Assembly (NCBI GenBank): GCA_009763385.1 | Contig: CM019831.1 | Span: forward strand, 84,851,845 to 84,915,844 | Direction of reading: 5' to 3' | Length of the DNA stretch: 64,000 nt | DNA from: Coix lacryma-jobi var. lacryma-jobi | Taxonomy: Eukaryota; Streptophyta; Magnoliopsida; Poales; Poaceae | In this document: positions 19,871 to 31,512 of the stretch, piece after piece | Layout: each line of letters starts with the position of its first letter | Position numbering within the stretch: the first letter of the stretch is position 1 | Translations under genes and position numbers: made by a program | The notes under the pieces: model-generated | Seen by the model: only the letters and a program-made list of their open reading frames with translations | Databases searched by the model: none | Told to the model about the DNA's origin: nothing

Positions 19871-21467
19871 ACACACCAAGCTTACCCCTCAACCGATTAA
19901 AGGTTGATTCGTCCAAAGGCTTGGTGAAAATATCAGCTAACTGATGATGAGTATCGACATGGCGAAGGTCGATATCACCCTTCTCATAGTGGTCTCACAG
20001 AAAGTGAAAGCGCACATCAATGTGTTTGATCTTCGAGTGAAGCACAAAGTTCTTAGCAACGCTAATTGCACTCGTGCTGTCACAAAGCAAAGGAACACGA
20101 GAAAAGCTCAGACCAAAATCACGCAAAGTGGCCATCATCCAAAGCAACTGGAACAGCAGCTAGCCGTAGCAACATACTCAGCCTCCGTGGTAGACTGGGC
20201 GACACTAGACTGCTTGCGAGAAGACCACGATACAAGAGAAGAACCAATAAATTGGCAAGTCCCAGAAGTGGACTTGCGCTCAATGCGACAACCAGCAAAA
20301 TCGGCATCGGAATAACCGCAAAGGGAGAGGGTGGAGGAAGCTGAATACCAAATCCCGAACTCAGGTGTGAAATGAAGGTACCTGAAAATGCGCTTCACCG
20401 CCTGACGGTGAGAAGTGCGCGACGACGCCTGAAAGCGCGCGGACAGGCACACCGCGAACTGGATGTCCCGGCGTGTTGCCATCAGGTAGAGCAGTGACCC
20501 GATCATACTTCGGTACTCCTTTTGGTCCACAGCTTCTCCATCCTTGTCCGCATCCAGGGCCGTCGTGGTTGACATGGGTGTTGGAAGAGGCTTGGCCTCA
20601 CCCATATCGAACCTCTTCAGCGAGTCCTTGGTATACTTGCCCTGGTGGACAAACGTCCCTTCTCGGGATTGCTTAATTTGCAATCTGAGAAAGAAAGTCA
20701 GCTCGCCCATCATACTCATCTCGAACTCCCTGCTCATAGTATCTGCAAACTTGGCAACCAAAGCGTGAGAAGAACCACCGAAAATGATATCATCCACGTA
20801 AATCTGTACCAAGAGAGTGTCTTTGCCTTGCTTGAGGAGAAAGAGCGTTTTATCCACACATCCCATTTTTAAAACCCTTAGCAAGCAAAAAGGTTTTCAA
20901 CCTATCATACCAGGCTCTAGAGGCTTGTTTCAAACCATATAAAGCTTTGTGGAGTTTGAAAACATGGTTTGGAAACTTGGAATTTTCAAAACCGGGGGGT
21001 TGTTCAACATAAACCTCTTCTTCTATGTAGCCGTTTAAGAAGGCACTCTTGACATCCATTTGAAAAAGTTTGAAACCTTTGGATGCTGCAAATGCCAAGA
21101 GTATCCTAATAGCCTCCAAACGAGCTACAGGAGCAAAAGTCTCCTCATAGTCTATCCCCTCCTTCTGACTATAGCCCTTCGCTACATGCCTGGCCTTGTT
21201 TCTAACAACGTGGCCATCCTCTCCATGCTTGTTTTTGAAAACCCATTTTGTCCCAATAGGCTTACAGTCTGGAGGAGGTGGAACTAAAACCAAAACCCGA
21301 TTTCGCTCAAAGTTCTCTAACTCCTCATGCATGGCATTGACCCAATCTGGATCCGTCAAAGCGTGTCCAACATCTCGGGGCTCAAAATCAGCAACAAAAG
21401 CAGAATGAGCAAAGTGAGAGATTTGAGACTTGGACCGAGTGACACATTCGTCAATATTGCCGATCAT
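19871..21467 (-). pseudogene. Reverse transcriptase and RNase H of the SIRE-like element
   Basis: From 21467 the frame reads the copia reverse transcriptase (PIGTKWVFKNKHGEDG, NKARHVAKGYSQKEGIDYEETFAPVAR, FQMDVKSAFLNG, ALYGLKQASRAWY). A base insertion in a T/A run near 20868 shifts it into the 20884-20135 frame, with the active-site YVDDIIFG at residues 29-36. RNase H follows (GYSDADFAGCRIERKSTSG, STTEAEYVA). A second shift near 20150 leads into the last part (LLCDSTSAISVAKN, QLADIFTKPLDEST), ending near 19875; there is also one TGA near 19995. All motifs are conserved, so loss of function is recent. Confidence 0.9.
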
Positions 21468-21776
21468 CTGCTGAGGGGGTTGTTGGTGCTAGATGTGTCA
21501 TGGCGCCTCCCGTGCAGAAGTGATTTCCCCCTCAACAGCTGCTGGTGCCTCCCCGGGTACAAAAGGTACCGCTTGGGGTGGCGGATCCCACGGCCCCCAG
21601 GAAGAAGAAGTGTCGGGGCCGTGAGTCATAGTAGAAGCCGCTCCTTGCGGCACAATAGGTGGAGGGGGTACAGGATCATCCATACCTTCAGCACCCTCAT
21701 CCTCGTCATCAAAAAGAGGCTCACCAACCTCATGATCGCCTGCACGCTCAAAACGAGAAGAAGGACAAACCATGGT

Positions 21777-23042
21777 CTAGTCGAAGGTGACATCGGATGT
21801 CTCCATGACTCGGTTAGTATCAAGGTTAAGTACATGATAAGCTCTAGTGTGAGTGCCATAACCCAAAAATACATCGTCAGAAGAACGAGACTCAAATTTG
21901 TCCAGGTTGCCTTTCTTCAATATAAAACAGTGGCAACCAAAGACTCTAAAATAACTCACCTTGGGCTGTCTCCCAAATCGCAACTCATGAGAAGTCTTTT
22001 TTAAGAAAGCTCGGAGAAAAATGCGATTGGAAATATAACATGCAGTGTTCATAGCTTCGGCCCAATATCGCCTAGGAGTCCTATGCTCATCGAGCATCGT
22101 CCTGGCCATCTCTACAAGGGTCCGATTTTTCCTCTCTACAACACCATTTTGGGGCAGTGTGTAGGGGGAAGAAAACTGATGCTCCAAACCCAAAGAGTTA
22201 CAAAACTTCTCAAAATCCAAATTCTTGAATTCGGAACCATTATCACTTCTAATAGCTCGCATCGAGTTCAAAGGGAACTCGTTTTGAAGACGCAAAATCA
22301 GATTGCGAGCAAAAGAGAAAGTCTCGGTCTTCTCAGACAAAAAGAAGACCCACGAATACCTCGAAAAGTCGTCAACAACAACAAGCACATACCACTTCCC
22401 CCCAACCGAGCTCACCCAAGCCGGACCAACAAGGTCCATGTGTAAAAGCTCTCCAGGGCACTGTGTCATGACCTGAGTCACTGGATGGTGGGGAGTGGCA
22501 ACAATCTTCCCATGTCTACAAGAATGGAAAACAAGATCCTTCTCCATCGACATCTTGGGCAATCCTCGGATTAGGCCAAGTGAGCTAAGTCTTGCAAGCA
22601 AGTCGAAGCTCAAATGTCCTAGTCTCCTATGCCACTTCCAAAGATCAGAGGAGGAAGGTCCAGCCAAAAGACAACGAGAAACTCCAAACGACTCCGAGAA
22701 ATCCGCACGAAAGACTTTCCCAAAGGGCAAAATCACACAAACATGATTGCCCTGAGGATCCAAAATACGACTGAGATTCGGCTTAAAACGAATCTCATAG
22801 TCGTCATCAAAGAGTTGAGAAACAGAAAGAAGGTTAAAATGCAAGTTAGAAACAAGAGCAACATCACATAACACAAAGTGCTCATTAACTCGCACCAACC
22901 CACGAGACAACACTTTACCTTTGCTTTTGTCGCCGAAGTTGATAAACTCCTTTCCAGTGACAGGGCTAAGACTGGAGAACCACTTGGCGTTTCCGGTCAT
23001 GTGCCTCGAGCAACCAGAATCCACCAACCAAACGTCCTCCAA
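21777..23042 (-). CDS. Protease tail and integrase of the SIRE-like element
   Basis: A 421-codon frame. Protease LVDSGCSRHMTG has catalytic Asp at residue 8. The integrase zinc site has H138, H143 and C175, but position 172, where the first Cys of C-x2-C is expected, is Phe. The core has D203 (HMDLVGP), D267 (RSDNGSEF) and E303 (NGVVERKN), spaced DD35E. The frame ends at a TAG after TSDVTFD, and the following linker (21773-21498, acidic and proline-rich) leads to reverse transcriptase after two more stops. The core is complete but the altered zinc site may impair it. Confidence 0.85.
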   Translation of the reverse strand: MEDVWLVDSGCSRHMTGNAKWFSSLSPVTGKEFINFGDKSKGKVLSRGLVRVNEHFVLCDVALVSNLHFNLLSVSQLFDDDYEIRFKPNLSRILDPQGNHVCVILPFGKVFRADFSESFGVSRCLLAGPSSSDLWKWHRRLGHLSFDLLARLSSLGLIRGLPKMSMEKDLVFHSCRHGKIVATPHHPVTQVMTQCPGELLHMDLVGPAWVSSVGGKWYVLVVVDDFSRYSWVFFLSEKTETFSFARNLILRLQNEFPLNSMRAIRSDNGSEFKNLDFEKFCNSLGLEHQFSSPYTLPQNGVVERKNRTLVEMARTMLDEHRTPRRYWAEAMNTACYISNRIFLRAFLKKTSHELRFGRQPKVSYFRVFGCHCFILKKGNLDKFESRSSDDVFLGYGTHTRAYHVLNLDTNRVMETSDVTFD

Positions 23043-23056
23043 TCGTTTTACCTACA

Positions 23057-25676
23057 TCAATAAAAAGACATAGGGTGAGCATACGGTCCAACACTGGGGT
23101 TAGTGAAGTAGGAAGAATACCAGTGTTGGGCCGGCTGCTCAAAAGAACGGTTAGAAGAAAAACCATTCCAAGCACGCCTACGGGGGTAGCGATCACCACG
23201 TTGAGGAAAACGTGGTCCGCTAAGGGAAGAGCGTCCATCGCGATACTCAAAACGCGGTGGAGGAAAACGCTCTGCAACAAAGCCAGCGCCACGGGGTCCA
23301 TAGCCTACAACTGCAGGCTCCCGCCGGGCATTTCCTCTCCGCTGCCTAGGCCTGGGAACTTGAGGTTCTGGACCTCTGGGCCTAGCAGCACGCCTCTGAA
23401 CATTCGGCGCATGTACATCATGGAAAGGATGGTACATGTCCGCATTGTTCATCTCCCTAGCACGGCGCGCCTCTCTCTTGCGCCGAAAGCAGAACTCACT
23501 CAAGTGTCCATCTCTCCCACAGTGCTCACAATGGTACCTCACTGCTCTCAAAGGGGATTGTTGGTACACACGGTTGTGGGTGTGGATCACTTTGCCCTGC
23601 TGTGGCATAAGCTCCTCCTAGATAGGTGGCATTGTGTCCAGCTTGTTTTTCAGGTGATTGGGTTTAGGAGCCCATTGCTGGTTCTTGGGTGGAGCTCGTG
23701 GAGGTTCTTCAAACACCCCATCCTTGGTGTTAGGCCTGAGAGGCTCTTTGGGTGGGAGCTTGGTAAGTTTGGGAGTAGTGGTGGAGTTGGGCTTCTCACT
23801 CGGGTTCAAACCACTCGACTCTCCAATCTTCCCAAAGGCAGAAACATCAACGCCCGGAGCAAAGCCTACACCAGGACCTCCAGCAGCTCGCTTGAATTGG
23901 GAGATCATCATCCCGAGTTGTGGCTCACCGCTAGACACCCATGACAAGATGGTCCGAAGGTATGTGTTTTCCTCCTCGGTTTGCATCTTGTCATGCTTCA
24001 CATTAGCGATCTCCATCTCCAAACCCTCACACAAAGCGCACCTAGTCACACAAGTGCTACCCGAGCTGGCCTTCTCAAGAGACTCAATCTTGGCATCCTT
24101 CTCTGCCAACTCGGTTTGCAAAACTGGACAAGACTTGCACGCACCCAACAACAGGGGTCTAGCCCGGAGCTCATCCACCTCTCCAACCAAAGCAGCATAC
24201 TTACCTCTCAAGGTGAGAAGGTCAGTCATGTGCTTGGTGCACATCTCACACTCACCCTCCTCAGACACGACCACGGTGGACTTAGCGAACTCAAGCTCAC
24301 TCACCGTGTCCTCCCACTTCTGCCTAAACTCCTTGCGCTCTCTAGCAGCACGCCTCAGCAACTTATCTTGACTAAGCAAGGTGGCAGTAAGCTTCTCGAC
24401 CTCAGCAGAAAGCTCATCGTGGGTGAGAGATACCTGAGAGGTGTCGTCGTCGTCGTCGTTCCGAGGGGTGTCCTCCAGCTGGCCGTCGACCTCATCACTA
24501 AGGGCCATGGTGTAGAGGCCGTCGTTATCGGCGAAGAAGCAGAGGCCGTTCAGCTTGTCATCGATCCTCTTCTTCTTCTCGTACTCGTCATCGCTTGAGC
24601 AAGCGGAGTCGTCATCCGAGCCGTTGACGTCGCTGAGCGTGGCGAAGAACGCACGCTGTTTAGCCTGGGCCTTCTCCAAGTACTTCTTCTTGATGTACTC
24701 CTTGTCGAAGCCGCCCCTCTGCTTGTGCGTCGCGGGGATGTACTTCTCCTTGCGCTTGCCGGAGTCGTACTTGTGCCCATGATCAACCTTCCCAGATGTG
24801 TGCTTCTTCTTGGGACAGTTAGCGATGAAGTGGTCGGGGTCGCCGCACGCAAAGCATCCTGAGCGTCCTCCTCCGCGGCGACGGTTCATGCGGTTGTTGT
24901 GGAACCGCGAGAACCAGTTGGCGAGCAATGCCAACTTGTCATCCCCCCAAAGACTCCAGCTGGTCCTCTGTGACAGAAAAGAGTGAAGAAAGTGCAAATC
25001 CTCCAGAGGGGTTAGCAGAAGAGCCAGAAACCAAAGCCATAGTCGGGCCGGAAGGATTTTCATAAGAAGCCCTCGACATGGCGTCAATCTCACTAGACTT
25101 GAGCTTACTAAAGAGCTCGTCGAAAGTGAGGGTCTCATAGTTAGACGATTCGATGATCGCCTGGGCCTTTGAGTCCCACACCGACCGATCAATAGTGTGC
25201 AAAAGCTTCAAAGCCCTCTCATAATCCTCAAAAGGCAACAGCTCTTTGTTCGCTCTCATCTTGTTGACAATGACCGGAAAGCGAGCGAATAAACTCTCTA
25301 TGCTCTCTCCAGGCATGTGTCAAAAGTTCTCGTACTCCCGCTTGTGCGACTCGTAGAGACAGGATTTGACTTGAGAGGTTCCCTCATGGAAGCGCATGAG
25401 GGTCGCCCAAATCTCACGAGCTGTGCGGAGGTGAGAAACGCGATCAAACTCGGACATGCTCAACCAGGAGAAAAGAGCGTTACGCGCTCGGCAATTGGCA
25501 TCGTGCTCATCCATTTGAAGCTGAGTAACACGAGCAGCCAAGACAACGTAATCGTCCCTGTTGCAAATCTCCCAAACAGAAGAGCCCATGCTCTGGAGAT
25601 AGGCCGACATGCGTATCTTCCAATACGCATAGTTCGTCCCATCAAAGAACGGCAGTTTGCCCATGCCGCGATCCAT
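23057..25676 (-). pseudogene. gag: Gag of the SIRE-like element
   Basis: Starts at ATG 25676 (MDRGMGKLPFFDGTNYAYWK), the gag fold of copia elements. A TGA at about 25322, where CGA fits, is the first break. The frame continues at 25316 (MPGESIESLFARFPVIVNKM) to a run of seven Gs near 24945, where one extra G shifts it. The CCHC knuckle CFACGDPDHFIANCP lies near 24855-24810. A coiled-coil region follows (about 24450-24270), then a TAG near 23617. A second knuckle-like CEHCGRDGHLSEFC is at about 23530-23490, so this gag may have two zinc knuckles. The end is Arg- and Gly-rich. Confidence 0.85.
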
Positions 25677-25724
25677 GTCGTCTTCTGTGGATCTGGAACT
25701 GGCTAAGGTGGAAGATCCTTAACC

Positions 25725-25737
25725 TGCTCCAATACCA
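25725..25737 (-). promoter_or_regulatory. Primer binding site of the SIRE-like element
   Basis: On the minus strand TGGTATTGGAGCA follows the LTR end by two bases. It is a variant of the initiator-Met site TGGTATCAGAGC. Confidence 0.7.
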
Positions 25738-25739
25738 AT

Positions 25740-27695
25740 TGAAGGACCGAAAGTGCTACCAGAAAGCGACTAGAGGGGGGGGGTGAATGGGAGCTTCAAA
25801 TTTTCCTTTCGGAAACTTGTCGCCACTGTCCCGAGAAACACCCCAAGAGCAAACCTAGAGCTCGTATGTGTCCACGACCCTAGAGATAGGGTGGATGCTT
25901 TCAAGAAGCACAGCGAGACACTATAGGACTCTAGAAACCCAATCGCAAAAGCCAGAAATCAAAACTGACAACGAACGAACGAACCGCGGACGAAACTGCG
26001 CAGACTCAGCAGCATCGGACGCTGGCAGCGTCTGATGTCAAAGCACCAGACGCGTCCGATGCGAACAGGACACTTCTAGAACCTTACTGGACCAGCATCG
26101 GATGCTGCTACAGTGCAACCCTAGCGTCCGATGCCTGACCCCCGGTGCGTCCAATGGCAACGGACGCACCGATGGTCAGCGTCCGATGCTCCTTAAAGAG
26201 CACTGTTAGACGACACGTGCCACCGGACGCTCCGATGATTTGAGCTCAGCGTCCGATGCTCATGAACTCAGCGTCCGATGGTCCCAAAACAGCACAGTTC
26301 TTCCGCGAAATCCACTCGATCTCCTCTGAATCAAAAGCACTATGGCTTAGACTTGGTATGAGGAGTCTCAAGGAGGTTAGTGAGCTATCCCATGGGAATC
26401 ATGGCTCGCATCTAACTCCAAATCGATGGATTGGAAGAAATCGGGACTAAAGGAGCAAAACCGATCCAAAACGAAAATCAACCGATCTACTAGGTCATGA
26501 GGTTAGAGATAAATTCCTTCGGTGGAAAGAAGTGCCTCACGATCTAGAACAACTCAGTTCAAACGGATTTGCAAAAGACGCACCGAGTAGAGAGATCGAT
26601 CAACGGGAAAAACGTGGAGAAAAGCAACCCGCGAAGAACACAAGCAAAATGCGAATCACAACCACAAATTTGCAACCATGTGGCTACCACATGCTACAAC
26701 AGTGAGATTACGGTCTCACTTCCTCAAAAATCTCACGGGCACAGAGGTATTGTTCTCTTCTCTGTGGATCTCAGTTTGCTACAGCATGGAATGGGAGAGC
26801 AGGAAACCCTAGAAAGCAAAGAGCAAATGACTGAGATGGATGGGGAGGTGGGTGTCTCCCCCTACTTATCCTAATTCTAACTATTCCGAAATCCCACTCT
26901 ACCCCTAACTACTTACAGAGCGAACCAGCTAAACCCTAAGGTTATTCTGGACCAACTCGTGGTAGGTGGTGATCCGACGGCCACGTCCGCACAATAGGTA
27001 GCGTTGCCTCGACGCAACATCACCGATTGCCGCCACGCGCCGCCACCGCTCTGCATCCTTTTCACAGACTCCGCCCCCTGTTTTGTGGCCCAAACCAGGC
27101 AACCAGCCTTCACAGCCAACCCCCGGTTTTGAGGCCCAAACCGGGAAACCAGCCTCCAAGTCCATCCCCTGGTTTTGAGGCCGAAACCAGGAAACCCGCT
27201 AGCGCCCAGGTTTTGAGGCCCAAACCTGGAAATCGTCCTCAGCCCGAGTTTTGTGGCCTAAACTCGGAAACCCGCAGCACGCCCAGGTTTTGTGGCCCAA
27301 ACCTGGAAACCGTCCACCCGATGGTTTTTCTCTGGCTCTACCACCAAACCGAAGTTGTAGAGGGGATGCACCGCTCATGCACCGCGTCCACCGACACGTG
27401 TCCTCAGGTCCTCGAGCCGAGCAACACCATGTCCCGCAAGTCTTCGCTCGTCGCTGTCCCAGGCTGCCAGCCACCACAGCTGATCCTCAGGCCACCGGTC
27501 CCTCAGTCCAAGCCTCACGTCCGCCCTTCACCGCTCCTGGTCCGTCGACCTGGCACGTCTCTACTTGACCTTCACCTTGCCCTCGATCACTGTCTCCGTG
27601 CTCGAAACCTGCACAACACAAGCCAAAGAACCTGCGATCAAACCCATTGACAATCATTCATCACTCGAGACTCGGCATACACCCATGTATCCGCA
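25740..27695 (-). repeat. 5' LTR of the SIRE-like element
   Basis: Same ends as the 3' LTR, 1956 bp, with the palindrome array at about 26010-26285 and the hairpin array at about 27120-27310. Confidence 0.92.
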
Positions 27696-27700
27696 CAGGT

Positions 27701-29038
27701 TTTCCTGTCTCCCGCATATAGGTGGATACTGATCATGACTAGCCTAGTGCTATCATGGAGGTAACCATGTGATAATTAATCTGAGACCGGGCTGGATGTA
27801 AGAGCAGCAGGACATGGGTTTTGTGTGCTAGTAGTCTCCCGTCTGTGTCGTATAGGACCCGTTTCGGGGAGCACCCCACAGTCAATTTGAACGCGTCAAT
27901 CACTTAGCGGAGTAGGTCTGAGTACCTCCCGTGAAGCCGAGTAAGGTTATTCGAGCCGGTGATGGAGATGTTGACGCCTAATATCTAGGGCCTCAGATGT
28001 ACCGTGGGCAACTATTCTGAGCAACCTGGCATTGTCCGTGGACAAGCGGGGCCTGATTGACCTGGCATGATCATGGGGAGCTATAGCTTGAGCGACCTGG
28101 CACTGAGATAACCCCCGGTGTAGAAGGGCCCATGGCCGTCCCGCGTGTTGTGTTCTCGAATCTCCTAAGTGGCAGCTTGCGACTGCCATGGCCAGATGTG
28201 TCGGGCAAGTGTGAGACATTTTATCCCCAGCTGGGTAGGAATCGATTATAATCGCCATCGCTCCTGGACAGTGAGTAACTTGGCTGTCATCCGCTACCCA
28301 TAGAAATTATGGAACTAAATATGGTTATGAGTTGAATCTGAAAGGCTATTGATGAAATAGTCACTCTTGCTTGGTTAAGTAGTTGAGTGCTTGCTATAGC
28401 CCAGGTGCAAATCTAGTAAAGTAGCACTAATTATAAAAGTGACCGCCAATACCTCAAATTGTGTTTTGCTTAGAAAAGAGCTTTCATGCGAATGGTGTGA
28501 GTAGCCAGCCCCACATATAGCCTACATGATCCTGGGAGTCTCATTATTTATAATTTATGTCGGGTAAGTCTAGCTGAGTACCTTCTTGTACTCAGGGATT
28601 TATCCCTTGTTGTTGTAGATGGACAATGCTTCTATGGCTACTGTGAGAACTTCTTGTACCCTGTTACAGGTGATGACTAGACCATGGGCGTGGTCCACTC
28701 CTATCCTTACCTGATGCTTTTGCTGGACTGATCAGGCTAATGGCACAGTATTATGAACCAACTGAACTTGTGTTTTAAAACTATGTTGCTTCTGCTACTG
28801 TTTCAAACTATGGTTTGTAATATTATTTTGAAGTCCGATGTATTTGAACTATGTGCAAACGGTATTGTATCTTGTGGACATGTACGCTAAATTATTACGA
28901 TCTTGGCTGATGTTGAAATGTTGAAATCCTTCGAGATTTCTGGACTACCGGGTTTGTACGAGCTTATGTACCTGATAATACTTGTGAAAGGAGAGATTTC
29001 GCTGCTTAATCTGGTATGAATTGATCGGTTCTGTCACA
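27701..29038 (+). repeat. Tekay-like LTR A, second part
   Basis: Non-coding continuation of the LTR after the copia insertion, ending GGTTCTGTCACA. I see no coding sequence. The end was placed by its match to the TGTAACACC start (TGT...ACA ends) and the change of sequence character after it. Confidence 0.65.
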
Positions 29039-30055
29039 CGAACCCCCGTTATCTTCGTAATTGAGGTATGTGTTACTACTATCTTAATATTTTTAAGTAA
29101 TATATTATAGTGTGTGTTAGATTAAATAAATAAAGCATGTCTAATCCGAAAAATTCTCTCTCTAATTTCTTAAAATGGAAATGATGAATAGTTGCTCTAT
29201 TGTATTTCTTTCGAGTACCTAGCCTTTAAGCATGAGTTCTCCTAAGTTTAAAAAAATTAATAATGTCTTAAAATGAAATTAAATATATGGGTAGCAAATG
29301 CTTGATCCAGAGTCTAGGTAATTGACAGAAATGATATGTGATGATCTGAGCTACTGTTATCTTGTTCTAAAACCACACTAGAGTTCTGGAGAGATTCCAA
29401 TATTAATATGGAAAATAATTGCATTGAGTTAAATTAAGCTTTGTTGACCCTATGAGAAGATATCATGCTGTTGAATTGAGATTACTTACACATTTCATGC
29501 ATCTTCCGTATAAATCCTCATGATTATCTGTTCCTATTCTCTCAAAAGTTTGTTGGAAGCATATGGCTATTGAAAAAAATTCCAAGAAAATAAAAAGGGA
29601 CAAGTGTTCGATACCTCAAAAAGATAGATCCCGAAGAAATAAAAAGGGACAAGTGTCCGGAACCTCGAAAAAGGAAGAAAAAAAAGAGAAAAAATATGAA
29701 TATCAGAAAAAATGGGCACGTGCCAGACAGTAGAATTCGTCTGATAGCCATGTGTCTCTAATAGACAGAAGAGAGTGATATATTCAAAGAGCGTTCGTCT
29801 CCATTTTTCATACAATGCACTTCTGGTTTCAATGGTGTGGTTGACTTTCTCTTTGGATCCATTGTTTAATTTGGCAACATATGTTTTTAAGCTTTTTGAA
29901 AATTCATAAAAACTCCGGAATAATGGTGAAGTGAAAGAGCTAGAGACATAGTGCTTGATTTGATCGTTCTATCTATTCAAGGTAAAGTACTAAGCCCTGT
30001 GATAAATAATATGATATCTTTTCTAATCCAAATGACAACTTTTGTTTGAATGCAT
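29039..30055. other. Unassigned AT-rich sequence
   Basis: No long ORF on either strand. It contains ATAAAAAGGGACAAGTG twice about 50 bp apart (near 29590 and 29640), a style seen in non-coding interiors of LTR retrotransposons. It is the target into which Tekay-like element A inserted. I cannot assign it to an element. Confidence 0.5.
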
Positions 30056-30351
30056 GAGCAGCAGCAGCAGCAGCAGGAGGAGTAGTAGGAGGAGGTGTAG
30101 GAGGAGTAGCAGCAGCAGCAGGAGGAGCAGTAGCAGTAGTAGCAGTAGCAGTAGTAGTAGCAGCAACAGTAGTAGTAGCAGCAGCAGCAGCAGGAGTAGC
30201 AGCAGTAGTAGCAGCAGCAGCAGCAGTAGTAGCAGCAGCAGCGGCAGCAGTAGTAGTAGTATTAGTAGCAGTAGTGGCAGTAGCGGTAGTAGCAGTAGTA
30301 GCAGCAGTAGCAGCAGCAGTAGTAGTAGGAGTAGTAGGAGTAGTAGTAGTG
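30056..30351. repeat. AGC/AGT triplet microsatellite
   Basis: About 296 bp of interrupted AGC, AGT and AGG triplets. Translation gives poly-Ser, which is not a protein. It directly abuts the subterminal repeats of CACTA element 1. Confidence 0.95.
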
Positions 30352-30670
30352 CAAATTGTTTCGTGGCACTAAGCGCGAAGATCGTTGCAATAAATAAGTA
30401 CTATCGCAACCAATTATAGAACGGTTGCAATAGGTGGTCACTGTTGCCACGATTATATTTGCGTTGCGGGCAGTTTTAATGGTATTGCAAAATCGAGAAG
30501 ATATTGCAACGCTCTTTAGTCGATAGTTGCAATAAGTGATAAGTTTTGCCACGATAGCTTTGGCGTTGCAAGTAGTTTTATTAGGTTGCAATATCAAGAA
30601 GATATTGCAACTATTTATTAATGGTTGCGATGGAGCACCTATCTTGCAACGTCCATAAGTCGTTGCAATA
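30352..30670. repeat. Left subterminal repeats of CACTA 1
   Basis: Many copies of GTTGCAATA, TTGCCACGA and complements in both orientations. These are the usual binding sites for the TnpA-type protein. Confidence 0.8.
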
Positions 30671-31500
30671 CCTTAGTTTACTGTCCATATACAGTATCAT
30701 TGTGAATAGTTAGTTAATAAAATATTTATGTTGATAAAACAAAATATATATAATTAGTCAATAGAATTTTATATGAGTTGAATCCTATTAATTACGTCAC
30801 TTGATTAAAACACCACAATGGTTAATTAAAAATATTGTAAAAAAAGCCAGTAGAAGGTTTCGAATGCGAGACCTGTTGTTAGTTGCGATAAGTAAAAAAT
30901 TTAAAAAACCACAATGGTTAACTTAAAAAAAATTGTAAAAAAATGCTTGTAGAAGGTTTTGAACTCCACAACGTCACAGGCTTATAACTCGGTTCTTACA
31001 AATTCTGTAAAGAATTTTTTTTAAAAAAAACTGATTTTCAGAAGTCTGTTTATACCATACCTCAATTTGGTCTACCACTGCATGAGATAATGGACAGAGT
31101 TTGGAAAGCGAGTTTTAGGTCTGCCCACTGAAACTATGAACTTACTTACATCCTCATCTATTATACAGTTTTAAAACTCCGATAGAGTTTGGAATTAGGT
31201 ACATGCATTTGCTATTTTGGACTCAGCTCATTATTATTATTATTATTAGTAGTAGTAATCAGTATATAGTGTACTAACATTGGTCATCTAGAAATCATCA
31301 AGACCTCGGTGTTGGGCATCGAGCTAGTTTTGTTCCTATATTCCTATATATTCATTGTGAGCTATTGTCAGTGTCATGCCATGCTGGATATTAATTAATC
31401 ATGCCCCACCATTGTTAGGCTAAATGAATGACGAAAGAGCCTTATAATCGCAGAAACAATTCAATTATTATTACAAGTTCATTCTTTCTTCAAATCAGGT
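30671..31500. other. CACTA 1 non-coding interval
   Basis: AT-rich. Two related segments of about 60 bp sit at 30812-30872 and 30908-30968 (shared CCACAATGGTTAA and GTAGAAGGTTT). No gene seen. Confidence 0.5.
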
Positions 31501-31512
31501 CTCCAAATAATA

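Larger units (their letters stand above)
16320..27695 (-). mobile_element. SIRE/Maximus-like Ty1/copia retrotransposon, near complete
   Basis: Minus strand: 5' LTR (27695 to 25740), primer site, gag, protease, integrase, reverse transcriptase, RNase H, a long 3' spacer, polypurine tract and 3' LTR (18276 to 16320). Length is 11.4 kb. The two LTRs are similar to within a few per cent by eye. The flanks are CGGGT (16315-16319) and CAGGT (27696-27700), a 5-bp duplication with one mismatch. It has a handful of stops and single-base indels, so it is young compared with its neighbours but not intact. Confidence 0.92.
13379..29038 (+). mobile_element. Tekay-like chromovirus A, 3' end
   Basis: The last codons of pol, with a chromodomain, are followed by an LTR that starts TGTAACACC at 13570 and ends CTGTCACA at 29038. 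Without the SIRE-type insertion the LTR is about 4.09 kb, fitting the very long LTRs of the Tekay lineage. The 5' part of the element lies to the left of the window, beyond the Tat element inserted into its pol. Confidence 0.8.

Noticed and set aside
30042..30419. Poly-Ser ORF
   Set aside because: Translation of the AGC/AGT microsatellite.
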